A DNA stretch of 64,000 nucleotides from Ornithodoros turicata. Taxonomy: Eukaryota; Arthropoda; Arachnida; Ixodida; Argasidae. Positions 51,745 to 61,401 of the stretch are shown here, in pieces (within the stretch, counting starts at the first letter, position 1; each line of letters begins with the position of its first letter). The notes below the pieces were generated by a model, which searched no databases, had not been told where the DNA came from, and saw only the letters and a program-made list of their open reading frames with translations. Location: NCBI RefSeq assembly GCF_037126465.1, contig NC_088210.1, positions 28,545,511 through 28,609,510 on the forward strand, given 5' to 3'. The position numbers and the translations under genes are program-made.

Positions 51745-51972
51745 CAAGGGAAAAAAAAGGAGCTTTAGGGAGCAAAGGGAACTTTAGTCGCTTTTGGGAA
51801 CCAGATGCATCGCCACAACGCTTTTGCATGGACATTTATTTTGAAGTCTCGGGAGTATTGCGCTAAGGAATAAATTTTAGGGTCAGGGGGCTAAAAAGGG
51901 GTAGTAATTGCAACTTGAAGGACCATGAAGGTGTAATTACTCCCCAATTTGTTATTCTTTCTTCTTTCCTGA
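51745..51972 (+). repeat. F2 element, short copy
   Basis: AAAAAAAAGGAGCTTTAGG, AACTTTAGTCGCTTTTGGG, CAGATGCATCGCCACAACG, GAATAAATTTTAGGGTCAGG and AATTACTCCCCAATTTG. It has the same short internally deleted layout as 54-282. Confidence 0.65.
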
Positions 51973-53483
51973 ACGAGTACGCGTGTACAATATGTACAAT
52001 ATATTACTAATCAAGGCTACACGCGAAACAAAATTATTTCGCGTTCGTTCCGCTGCCAATTTATAGCACAATCACGTAACGCGCAAACTGCGCAATTAGA
52101 ACAAGTTATACTGAGGTAACAAGCAACCAAAAAGAACAAGAAGAAAAAAACGCTATATTGGATATTTGCACCATATTAATCTTGTTTGTCAGATTCCTTT
52201 CTTCTTCTTTTTCTTCGCGAATAATTCCCGATCTTTTGGGGTGAACCAACCTCCTACGACGTAATCATTCTTCCAAAACGTCGCGCAACCAACAAGAAGA
52301 AGAAGTAAAAAAAAAAAAAGAAAGTAAAAGTACTTAGTACTTTTTCCCTTCTTTTTCGCCCAGCTGTATAAGAAACTCATCTCGAATAACGTTAGATCGT
52401 CGAGCGAAGTGATTAGGGGTCTTGTACTTTCTTTTTCCGCCCTTTCGCGGCAGTGCTTATTAAAGCTATTAACATAATATTGATTTTTAATTATCGCTTA
52501 TTGTTCGCAGACCATCGTCGGCCCATATAGATAGATAGATAGATAGATGGTGAAATCAGAGTGGTAAATACTTTGAGTGAGTGGAGTGAGAGGAAACGGA
52601 GAAGGAGAGAGAGAGAGAGAAAGAGCGAAGGGGAAAATAAAACAGCTCCAAAACTGGCAACAAAAAGGAGCAGGTACAAGGTGAAAATTTTTAATACCTA
52701 GGTCGTCCATTGCTGGGTCATTAAGCCATTCCAAGCAGCAAGACGGATGACTGCCTTGGGAATTACATCGAATAGGAGGTCGGGACTTTTTCATCCCGTC
52801 CCCCCCCCCCCGCGATCAGCTTTTTACTTTGCGTGTTTACCTTCTCTCCCTCTTTTCAAATACGAGAAGCGAGATTGTTCCGTACCTGGATATCGGGGTT
52901 CAGGTTACCGGGAACGGGACATTATTACTGTGCTTCCTGGATGCAAATTGATGCGATGGAAGCAGCTGTAAGAAAGAGGTTACGTCGAAAAAGAAGTAAT
53001 CTGATAATAATGACGACTCAATGTACTGCAGCGACAATTAACATTAAAGCTATAGCGGATAAACAACCGTGTTGGTGCGTCTGTACTTTATGGAACCACG
53101 TGACCAAAAGTGTACCGCAAACGACTGCCTTATAAAGCTACCACATTTGAACGCGTTTAGCACAATGCCCTTCCCCCAAGCAAAAGAAAAAAATTAGGGC
53201 GATTAATGTAATTAATGCGATATGACAATGTGTTAGCATTAGACGTTCGTCTTGCTTATAATTGCTTCTCTTATGCTTCTTATATTTTTATGCACTTGGA
53301 CTAGTATTTTGACGAGTAGAAGGTCCGCGATCCTTTGGAAAACATTGCAGTTTAAACTGCCACATGACATGAGACACAAGCTCAGCCGCTCCCATAACTT
53401 TCAGAGAACGCACGAGACACGTCTGAACACGTCCAGAGACGAGGCGCAACTGACGACTACTCCAGCTCCAGCTGACGAGCTCC
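51973..53483. other. Unassigned stretch
   Basis: About 1.5 kb with (ATAG)n at 52526-52549, GA text at 52605-52625 and a C run at about 52800-52811. No exon or element recognised. Confidence 0.35.
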
Positions 53484-53561
53484 GCGCTTCCACGTGACAG
53501 AGAAGAGCGAATCAGCTTGCGGGGTGCAGTTTGATTCGCTGTTCTTCGTCACGTGCCGCGC
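53484..53561. repeat. Imperfect hairpin with CACGTGAC arms
   Basis: GCGCTTCCACGTGACAGAG and AAGAGCGAATCA (53484-53514) pair with TGATTCGCTGTTCTTCG and TCACGTGCCGCGC (53532-53561) around a 17-base loop, allowing one or two unpaired bases. It may be the centre of a larger decayed fold-back. Confidence 0.65.
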
Positions 53562-54014
53562 TGTACAGGGACACCTTGCTTACCCCGCTATGCCGCTATA
53601 CGACGCCGGCTTTTCTTCAAAATGGGGCTTCGAATGCTAAAGCATTAAAATGCAGCCAATTTGTGTTGGGATATTTTATCTCCTTCGCGTTAGAACAATA
53701 GGTAAATGAGGACGATAAACCGATGATGATGAATGGGGAAATTCGCCATTTGCCTTCGCGTTATAGCGGCACAGTAACTGCTCATTTTTTGTCTTTTTCA
53801 GGTGCCGGCTTTCGGGTTGCATGTCCCCAAGACTAACAGTATTAGTACTTGCTCTGGATTTTACGTCAGAGAGATAATTATGTGCATGGAGGAGGTCCGT
53901 ATCCCTTACTATCGCACACATGCGCCGAAACTGTAGCACATGGCACCTCGTACTCAATCTTAACCTCGCGGATGTGTCTGAGCACCTTGTACACTTTTAC
54001 CAAACATATATGGT
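53562..54014. other. Unassigned stretch
   Basis: About 450 bp, no recognised element. Confidence 0.35.
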
Positions 54015-54112
54015 GCTCTTGGCCGGGCTCGAGCCCGCGACCTTGGGATCTGTGAGAGGACACCTTACCATGTGGTTCACCGAAGGTGGTAAGACAAGCC
54101 CTCGACCAGTGT
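54015..54112 (-). repeat. tRNA-derived SINE head, diverged
   Basis: On the minus strand CACATGGTAAGGTG resembles an A box and GCGGGCTCGAGCCCGGCC a B box with a strong T stem (CGGGC/GCCCG). The acceptor stem is not recoverable. The body was not identified. Confidence 0.5.
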
Positions 54113-54227
54113 AGTCTATGTAGTTGTGACTATAATGCGACTGTAAACTGTATGAGCACGTATTTCTACAGTCTTATCCACCTTTGTACAGAGTGTACAG
54201 ACTCTGATAATAATAGTAATAATAAAA

Positions 54228-54318
54228 GAGCCATTTGGGGACTACGGTGCGCTGCCGCAAGGATCAGTCCCCTTTCGGGACTAAACGCACGGGAGTTTGT
54301 ACGCAGTTAGGGACTACA
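54228..54318 (+). repeat. F2 fragment
   Basis: GCCATTTGGGGACTACGG, CAGTCCCCTTTCGGGAC and TAAACGCACGGGAG are F2 left-arm words. The rest is missing. Confidence 0.6.
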
Positions 54319-54994
54319 TCTACTACTACATCTCAGCCCGTCGCAACGATTGTACGCTAGACCGCTGGAATCGCTACGTCACCCTCTCCCCCCCCTCCCC
54401 ACCGCGCACGAACGTACATTAACTCATAGGGGACGCGCTCGGAAAGTAGTACTTTGCAGTCGAATGTCTACCAAAAGAAACAGGCCACACCTGCTTTAAT
54501 AAAAAAATACTAGCAGATATCTTGAATTACAATATCTCGCTATATTTCTTCGCATGTTCATCACGTTCAGTGAAAAAATGAAAAGAAAAAAAAGTCTTAA
54601 TGCCTATTTATTCAATTGTACGGCTTTGCATTTACCCGAAGGGCACCTGCGCCAAACTTCACGGAACTCGGCAGCTCCAATTACTTAATTGCCAATTGGA
54701 CAACGTAGGAACAAAGACACGTTTGAACCCGCCTGAACTCGTTCATGAATTATTCCCCGCGAGGGTAGAACGTTGTACTTTTTCGAGTGCAAGGTTAAGA
54801 CCTCCTCGCCGCAGCTGCGTGTTACATTTATCTCCCCGCTCTCTTTTAATTAGCCAATTGACCGCCGTGCCTTCGTCGAAAAAATGCTTCATTTAGACGA
54901 TTGATTCCGTAGAAGTCTTCCCACAGAAAGAGCACGGAAACGAAATAAGGGCTTTCTCTCCTTTGCCGAAGCGTCGCGTGGAAAGTGCGATGTA
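54319..54994. other. Unassigned stretch
   Basis: About 680 bp. An open frame at 54600-54896 has no recognisable domain and no splice context. Confidence 0.35.
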
Positions 54995-55140
54995 GCAGCG
55001 GCATACCTGTTCGAATCCCGACCCCGGCTGTTTCTGTCTGGGTCTTTTCCCCGTGTTTTCCTCACACGCTGTAAGAAAAATGTCGCCTCAGTTCCCGGTG
55101 AACTCGGTCGAGAACGCTATCCCCCGCGCTATCCCCCTCC
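54995..55140 (+). repeat. S2 SINE fragment, old
   Basis: TGTTCGAATCCCGACCC (B box), GGCTGTTTCTGTCTGGG, TTTTCCCCGTGTTTTCC, GTCGCCTCAGTTCCCGG and AACTCGGTCGAG follow S2 in order with heavy divergence. Confidence 0.6.
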
Positions 55141-55144
55141 CCCG

Positions 55145-55707
55145 AGCAGCATGCCGTCACACCGGCAGACAGACCGCTCGGCAATAGAGGAGCAGGAATC
55201 CACAGAGATCCCCCTCGCGGAAACAAAACAAGACTCCCACAAGCTTGTTTAAGAGCAGTATACCGACAGTTACTAATAACAAGAGGAGGAAGAAGAAGGT
55301 AATTGAAGTAGATTTACAGGTAGGAAGAAGAAGAAGAAGAAGTAAGTCAAAGTACATGCGATAACTCCGAGCTCCGAAGCAACAGCAAGCAAAGCAACAG
55401 CAAGCGAAGGTGTCAAGCGGCGATAAAGTAGAACTGCACCATAAGATTATTTATTCGAAATTCCTCAACGCTGCTCAAAATAGGATTAAAAAGATAGGGA
55501 ACGGAAGAGCTAAAGGGGTGGCAGGAGGGATGCAGGTGCAGAGTTCCTTGAACGGGCTACAGAACACCACCTGAAGTTTTCTTTTTCTTTTTTTTTGCTG
55601 AATCACTTTTATCGGACAAGCACGTGTAAAACTTCAATTGCGAGGATTCCGTGGCTTCGAGACCTAATATTCTTCGACAACCAATATGCGGCGATGGTGC
55701 TTAGGTA
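55145..55707. other. Unassigned stretch
   Basis: About 560 bp with (GAA)n text at about 55322-55342 and no recognised element. Confidence 0.35.
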
Positions 55708-55715
55708 GTTCCAGC

Positions 55716-56200
55716 CAGAGCGTCGAACCTAAACCGGAACCGAAACCGAAAACCGGAATTAACCGTAATTTTTAGCTGGAACTGAACCGTAACTACTAGC
55801 GCCATCTTGGGGCTGAACCGGAACCGAACCGATATAAAAACTTAGGTTACCGGTTCGGGATACCGGTTCGGTTCAGTTCGGGTTGGTTTGTGGTGAGTTG
55901 GGGATTCGAGTGGTCTGCCTGCCTAGATTGGCGGCACGCCGCTCGGGGAAGGGATGAAAGGGGGTTTATGTTGGTCGAAAAACAGAAATAAATGCATAAA
56001 AACGTAACTAAGAGATCTTGTATAATTTTTAGTGGCTATATATCATTTTATGCGTCATATTAGAACCTCGAACCGGTTCCGAGGCGGTTTACAGCCTCTG
56101 AACCGGTTAATCGAACCGATATATGTGAACTCCGGAGCTGAACCGGGACTGAACCTTTATGGCCGAACCTGAACCCGAAACAAAGCGGTTCGACACTCTG
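55716..56200. mobile_element. hAT-like non-autonomous element
   Basis: Ends are CAGAGCGTCGAACC on the left and GGTTCGACACTCTG on the right, a 14 bp inverted repeat with one mismatch. Flanking 8-mers are GTTCCAGC (55708-55715) and GTTGCAGC (56201-56208), 7 of 8 matching, the usual hAT duplication length. Subterminal 150 bp zones are dense in GAACCG/CGGTTC words. The central 180 bp (about 55885-56065) is unique and non-coding. The element needs a hAT transposase supplied elsewhere. Confidence 0.8.
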
Positions 56201-56208
56201 GTTGCAGC

Positions 56209-57451
56209 AGTTGAAGACATGTGACACCGTGACAATATGTTTGGAATCTATGCATTTGCAATAGGGAATTGACGTTATAGCAGCGAGGAAGCGAAAGTGG
56301 TTGAATTCTTATCAGAACAGAAACCGTTAGAGCTATACACCACTTGGCTAGCCAGTGAGGTACCGACGCCGATAACGCACTCTCGTTCCGATAAGGATGT
56401 CCCGGCATCGATGGAAGCAATTTCCAGGACAAGAGCGATAGGATATTTCCTTCATATTGCTGTTGACTGTCTTTATGCTGCGTTATTCTTAGGCAATTGA
56501 GGCTTGCGTGTGTTGCCGTTTATTCTGTGTTCCAGCCTCAGAACAGATCAATTTCCGTCGTGTTGTTCATGATCGGAATTACTTGTCTTTCTTGACCTGG
56601 AGTATTGGCCCGTTTCTCACATGAACGAAAATTTTTTAAAGCGCGAAATTCTAAAAGCGTTTTACTGGGAACCCACAAGTTTCATTAAAACGCTTTTAAA
56701 CTGCGCAGTCACTCGTATATAGTGACTGTATAGTGACTCCTTAACACGACAGAATCATTCACGGAAACCCCATGCATGCAACGGGAAGAGCCGTTCGCAT
56801 TTTAAAGCATTTCGAACTGTGCATTCCGCCACGAACATCGTTGCTCTCTAATTGCCTCCGATCCTTCTTTCGCTCCAACATGGACTTCCATAAACGATAC
56901 GCTCACCACGCGAGAGTTAATTTGTGCGAGAGAAAGGGGTTGCCGCAGGTTCACGTACGTTGTTCAACACGAACCATAGAGGAAGACCCTTGCTTTCTTT
57001 CTTTTGTTCTTCTTTTTTTTTTTAAGAAGTGAAATCAGATTATATAGAGAAACAAAAATGGCGTTTCCGGAAAAGCAAAGAAAAAAAGAAAACACACGAT
57101 CTGGAAAGAGTCGGAACGACTGTGTCTCCCCCCACCTTGCCTAATGACTGCCATGGGACGAACGAATCCCATTCTTTTTGCTTGCGTCTCTTATTCGTAA
57201 CACGGCATAGTGCGCGCATTATGTTTGGGACTTTTGTTAAGCAAGGCAACGACCTGTACAGCGCAGGCGGAAAGTGGTGCAAGATACTTGCATCGGCACA
57301 AGTCCGGAATAATCCACTTTTTTTCTTTTCTTTTCCCTTTTGTTTCGGAGCTGCTTCGGAGTACCGGCAAGCAGTGAAAGTTCTCCGGGTCATATCTACT
57401 TTTAACGCGGGTTGTTTTCATATTAAATGTAATACAATATATTATAACGTA
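56209..57451. other. Unassigned stretch
   Basis: About 1.2 kb with open frames up to 86 codons and none of recognisable family. A T run at about 57012-57022. Confidence 0.35.
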
Positions 57452-57630
57452 CAGTCAAACTCCTTTATAGCGAACACCTTTTTAACGAAAATACCACTAC
57501 AGCAAATTTTTTTGCGGTCCCGCTGGAGCCCTATAAGTCCAATAATGGACATCCTTTTTAACGAAAATACCTTTACTGCGATTTTTTTTTTTTGCTATCC
57601 CCTGAGTTTCGTTGTAAAGGAGTTTGACTA
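57452..57630 (+). repeat. Pogo/Tigger-like MITE, copy 2
   Basis: CAGTCAAACTCCTTTATAGC to GGAGTTTGACTA with TA duplicated. It differs from copy 1 at only a few positions and in T-run lengths. A 208-codon open frame ending at 57655 runs through it; that frame is incidental. Confidence 0.8.
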
Positions 57631-57674
57631 TAATACGTCAACCGTGTTCTTATAGGGTGAACACGACTATGCAT

Positions 57675-57817
57675 GCCTCGGTTTCACTAACCCCGGTTAA
57701 CGTTGAAACCGAGATCAGCGGTCCCTCAGATTGAATTTAACCGTTAACTCTGCGTTACCAGGTTTTAGCGACCCCTGATCTCGGTTCGAAGTTAACCAGC
57801 GTTGGTGAAACCGGGCC
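57675..57817. repeat. Fold-back with GGTTTCAC arms
   Basis: CTCGGTTTCACTAACCC, GGTTAACGTTGAAACCG and AGATCAGCGG on the left pair with CCCTGATCTCGG, TTCGAAGTTAACC and GTTGGTGAAACCGGGC on the right, about 45 bp arms with some mismatches around a 55-base centre that itself holds AACCGTTAAC. It resembles a GGTTTCACCAAC repeat I associate with arthropods. Confidence 0.7.
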
Positions 57818-58242
57818 TATATAGCTGGGTCATCGTATTTTAGGAACCGTTACCCCCCGCGAACACCTTCCGATCTTGTAAAAATCTCTGTTGTGCCATA
57901 TCCACATAGCATCCCACGTTATCTGTGTGAGAACCGTAGCATGTGCGCCCGAATGTGGTGAACACCTGCGGCGATATAACGGAAACTACGTGGTTTAGAC
58001 GAGCGTTCCACTGTGTAGCTACTAATCATGTACTCTCCTGTGATAAAGCATAGTAAACGAATATGGCACGGTCCCTACCTCTTGGTGATAGTAGTCACCA
58101 GAACTGTGCGACCCAAGCATAGCTGTTATCTATTCTGACAGTGTTTCTGTCACATATTTATCAATTTCGACTTTAATTCTTTCGGCCAATTCAAGAAGGA
58201 CAACGTAATGCGAGTGCGGGCGCATATAGGGCTTGCCATGTC
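57818..58242. other. Unassigned stretch
   Basis: About 420 bp, no recognised element. Confidence 0.35.
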
Positions 58243-58385
58243 ACGTCGAGACTGGGACGTACCCCCCGGGTTTAAATCCCGGTGCCGGCTGTGCTGTCTG
58301 AGGTTTTCCCTGGGTTTTCCGAAGACTTTCCAGACGAATGTTGACACAGTTACCCTAAAAGTCGGCCCAGGACGCACATTGCAAA
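58243..58385 (+). repeat. S2 SINE, 3' truncated
   Basis: GTCGAGACTGGGACGTACCC, a B box altered to GGGTTTAAATCCCGG, GCTGTCTGAGGTTTTCCC, CGAAGACTTTCCAGACG and GTCGGCCCAGGACGCAC. It stops before the 3' domain. Confidence 0.75.
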
Positions 58386-59634
58386 GCACGTCAACAAGAA
58401 GAAAAGTGTCTTATCGTAACTTATCGTGCACTCTCCGACACGTTGAAACACGATAAACTGCAATCGCGATTAATGTCTTCAAGTAGCAACGGTCAAAGAG
58501 AGCAAACGGGCACCTCGTATAAAGAGATAAGCCCCTCCGTATCACCACGATCAAAATAACCGCGGCTCGGCACTTTATTCTTTGCGGATCTCTCTGATGA
58601 GACGTCAAAGTACAGAGGGTCATTAAAAGCACATCAAATCACATTACGACTCCCTCGTATAACTCCATTCGCAAAGTTGTTCAAACAGTCTAAGTCCGCC
58701 GAACGAAATTAAGCCCCGTGGTAGAATTGAGCGGCTTGCGGTTTCACAAAAAGGAAAATCTGAACGGCCGTGAAAAAAAGAAAAAAAAAGAAAGAGAAAA
58801 AAGAATACCAGTGATATGAATAACTAATCTCAAACGAAGGAATCGGCAAAGCACTAGAAAAATTAGAAAAAGGTGGATTCAGGGAGAGGGCAAAGGAATT
58901 GATATGCTAGAGTTCAAATGCATGTTAGAGGAATTAGGGATAAAAAAAAAATTAAGAAAAAGAGGGAATAAATTTTCCAGTACCTGGTGGTATGAGCGAG
59001 TGGGTACTTGATTCAGAATCGGAGACGGCTGTGAAAATCAATTAATAACGCGGCCTTCTCTCTCCTCTCTCATTTTGTACAGAGCTAATCGAGAAGTAAG
59101 GCAAATCGCCTTTGACAGAATCGGGTTTAGGGAAAAAAAAAAAAGAAAACTGGGAGTCGATGAAACAAAAGGAAATATGCTCCGAGAAGAAAGGAAAAGT
59201 TTAAAAGGTGCGCGGTGGCGGCGGGAGGGGGGGGGGGGGGGGAGGCTGGTTTCGCTGTCAAAAGAAGTTTGCGGTTGGGTTTCTAATTGATATACGCTTA
59301 GATAGACGATATTTTTGTGCGTCGACATGGTTTATGTTTGCGTGCTTTTCGTTTTCAACGAGGGAGAATTAATAAATAATGTGGTCATTATCTAAAGTAA
59401 AGTGACCGTGTAGTAGGGCTGTAGGGGACAAAGAACAACGTGGAACTGGATTGGCCAGTGGTGCGCTTCTTGTATATCCTTGACGAAACGAAACCGTTCG
59501 TGCGTAGTTCACTGAAGCACAAATACAGCTGCACAGAATTAAGCATTGCCCTGTATGCCAGTGTGTCGTGGGTAATGCTGGATTCCATTCAAGGGCAGGT
59601 GATATAAATATCCAGTGGAACTTCACTATAACTA
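58386..59634. other. Unassigned stretch with 16-base G run
   Basis: About 1.2 kb, A-rich around 58775-58805 and 58940-58965, G run at 59227-59242. No element or exon recognised. Confidence 0.35.
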
Positions 59635-60099
59635 CACTTTAAGGGGGAAGAAAGGAGGAAAATGGGGAGTAATGACAGCTTCTAGTCCACTAGGGTGCCC
59701 AATCACTCCCCATTTTAGTCCCCTAGCCCCGAAATTTACTCCCCAGGACTGCAAATAGTCACGGACTTCGAAATGGTCTCGTAAATGCAAAAATATGCGC
59801 TCCTCGTGAACTTGATGGAATAAGGCTACACAGCTTAGCTAACTGAGCAATTTTACACTACGCGTGTTGCAAGAGTTTATATCGCTCGACATATCACGGT
59901 TGACGGTTTAATTTCAAATATTTTCATTCAGGCACGTGAATTATATACCCGAGATTCTTAGCACCGAGCAATAAGATGCAGACCCCCACTCTGTGACATT
60001 CATTTACTTCCGCGCACTTACTCCCTTACGGAACTATTTTTTGTGACAGTGCATTTAGTCTCCAAAAGCACTAAAATTATTCATCTTTTTCTTAGAGTG
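59635..60099 (-). repeat. F2 element, full, reverse orientation
   Basis: CACTTTAAGGGGGAAGAAAGG to TTTTTCTTAGAGTG with TA flanks. GGAGTAATGACAGCTTCTAG, CCCCATTTTAGTCCCC, GGACTGCAAATAGTCACGG, CTCTGTGACATTCATTTAC and TAGTCTCCAAAAGCAC. It is the uninterrupted guide for the F2 copy at 12.8 kb. Confidence 0.8.
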
Positions 60100-60225
60100 T
60101 AGATAGCAGCAGTAGAACAAGCAAGCTAATTCCTCTGCACGACACTTCATACTGTACCTTTTAAGTGATCTCTTCATAAGGCACTCATACTTACTTGCGC
60201 AACCACAACTCCTTTCTTCGTGATA

Positions 60226-60401
60226 CAGTCAAACTCCTTTACAACGAAACTCAGGGGACAGCAAAAAAAAATCGCAGTAAAGGTTTTTTCGTTAAAAAGG
60301 ATGTCTATTATTGGACCTATAGGCTCCGGCGGGACCGCAAAAAAAATTTGCTGTAGTGGTATTTTCGTTAAAAAGGTGTTCGCTATAAAGGAATTTGACT
60401 G
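60226..60401 (-). repeat. Pogo/Tigger-like MITE, copy 3, opposite orientation
   Basis: CAGTCAAACTCCTTTACAACG to GAATTTGACTG with TA flanks; internal words are the reverse complement of copies 1 and 2 (GGATGTCTATTATTGGACC, GGCGGGACCGC). 176 bp. Confidence 0.8.
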
Positions 60402-60403
60402 TA

Positions 60404-60984
60404 TTCTTCTTTCGTTCGTTTCTCCCCAACGAGGTGTCTCTCCAGTCGTGACTTCCGTTACGATGAACTACCTTTGTCAAACGGAAATCACAATTCCTTT
60501 AATGTTCAAGTCCCTTTTATTTCGAAAACCGCCACCTGTTCGACCCTGTCCGAGAATGTCAAGGAACACTGGAAAACTGTGTCCGCCAGCAGCGGTGTTC
60601 GGTTATAGCGATGCCCAAACGCACAGAGGCAACTATATAACGAAATCATTTTTATGTGCCCGAGCTTCGCGATAGTTTTACTCTGTTTTCCTTTACACGC
60701 AGACCAGCCATCATCCTTATTACCCTCTTTTATTCGTGCATTATATTCCACGTTTCCTTCAAATGCATATCGTGCAAAAACCGATACACTGTAATGGTGC
60801 AAAAGAACAGATGATCATTGATGTCTCTGCCAGCACTGTGCATATGTTGCTCGCAGTTCACTTACGATCGTGCGCATTGCACTTTACCTCGAGGAACAAG
60901 ATTAAAACGCAGAAGGCTGACTGCGTTCCAGTCGGGCTTTTGATAGACCTGCGTAGTCATCCGCTGGAGTAGTTCATGCGTCAA
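60404..60984. other. Unassigned stretch
   Basis: About 580 bp, no recognised element; short open frames only. Confidence 0.35.
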
Positions 60985-61131
60985 GTACTGCTCCCGACGC
61001 ACTTGTCTGTAATCTTCAACTCGTGGTGGATCGATCCCCTAGCGGCGGCGCCAAGCACTAAGGAGCTATGTCCCGCGGCGTCGCGGGTAGGGGGAGCTGG
61101 AGATTACAGACAAGTGTGTCGCAGGCAGTAC
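60985..61131. repeat. 38 bp-arm inverted repeat
   Basis: GTACTGCTCCCGACGCAC and TTGTCTGTAATCTTCAACTC (60985-61022) pair with GAGCTGGAGATTACAGACAA and GTGTGTCGCAGGCAGTAC (61094-61131), with about six mismatches, around a 71-base GC-rich centre. It may be a small MITE; flanking duplications are not evident. Confidence 0.7.
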
Positions 61132-61153
61132 ATGTGCTAGTACCTGCACTCAG

Positions 61154-61401
61154 AGGGGCACTAGGGTGCAAGCATTCTCGCTGAATGAAAGATGTTACCT
61201 TGACAGCAATACAAAAAGGAACGGGATCCTCATTGGTCACCGCAAACGATTTGCCCAGTCAACGCGGGAAATCGTTTGCGGAAACCAATGGGAGGCGCCC
61301 GCGCCTCTTGAGAATGGGAGAAGAGGTAAAGCGTTCCTTTTGCTTTCCTGTCAAGACAATGATTATTTCGCGAGGAGACACATACACACTGTAGTGCCCC
61401 T
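61154..61401. repeat. Fold-back MITE with AGGGGCACTA ends
   Basis: AGGGGCACTA at 61154 pairs with TAGTGCCCCT at the right end. Inner paired words are ACCTTGACAG/CTGTCAAG, AAAAGGAACG/CGTTCCTTTT and ACCGCAAACGATTT/AAATCGTTTGCGG, with the sharpest stem at about 61221-61293. About 248 bp, arms imperfect in the outer third. No target duplication recognised. Confidence 0.7.

Noticed and set aside
57029..57655. 208-codon open frame, plus strand
   Set aside because: Its last third is the pogo-like MITE at 57452-57630 and the rest has no recognisable domain.
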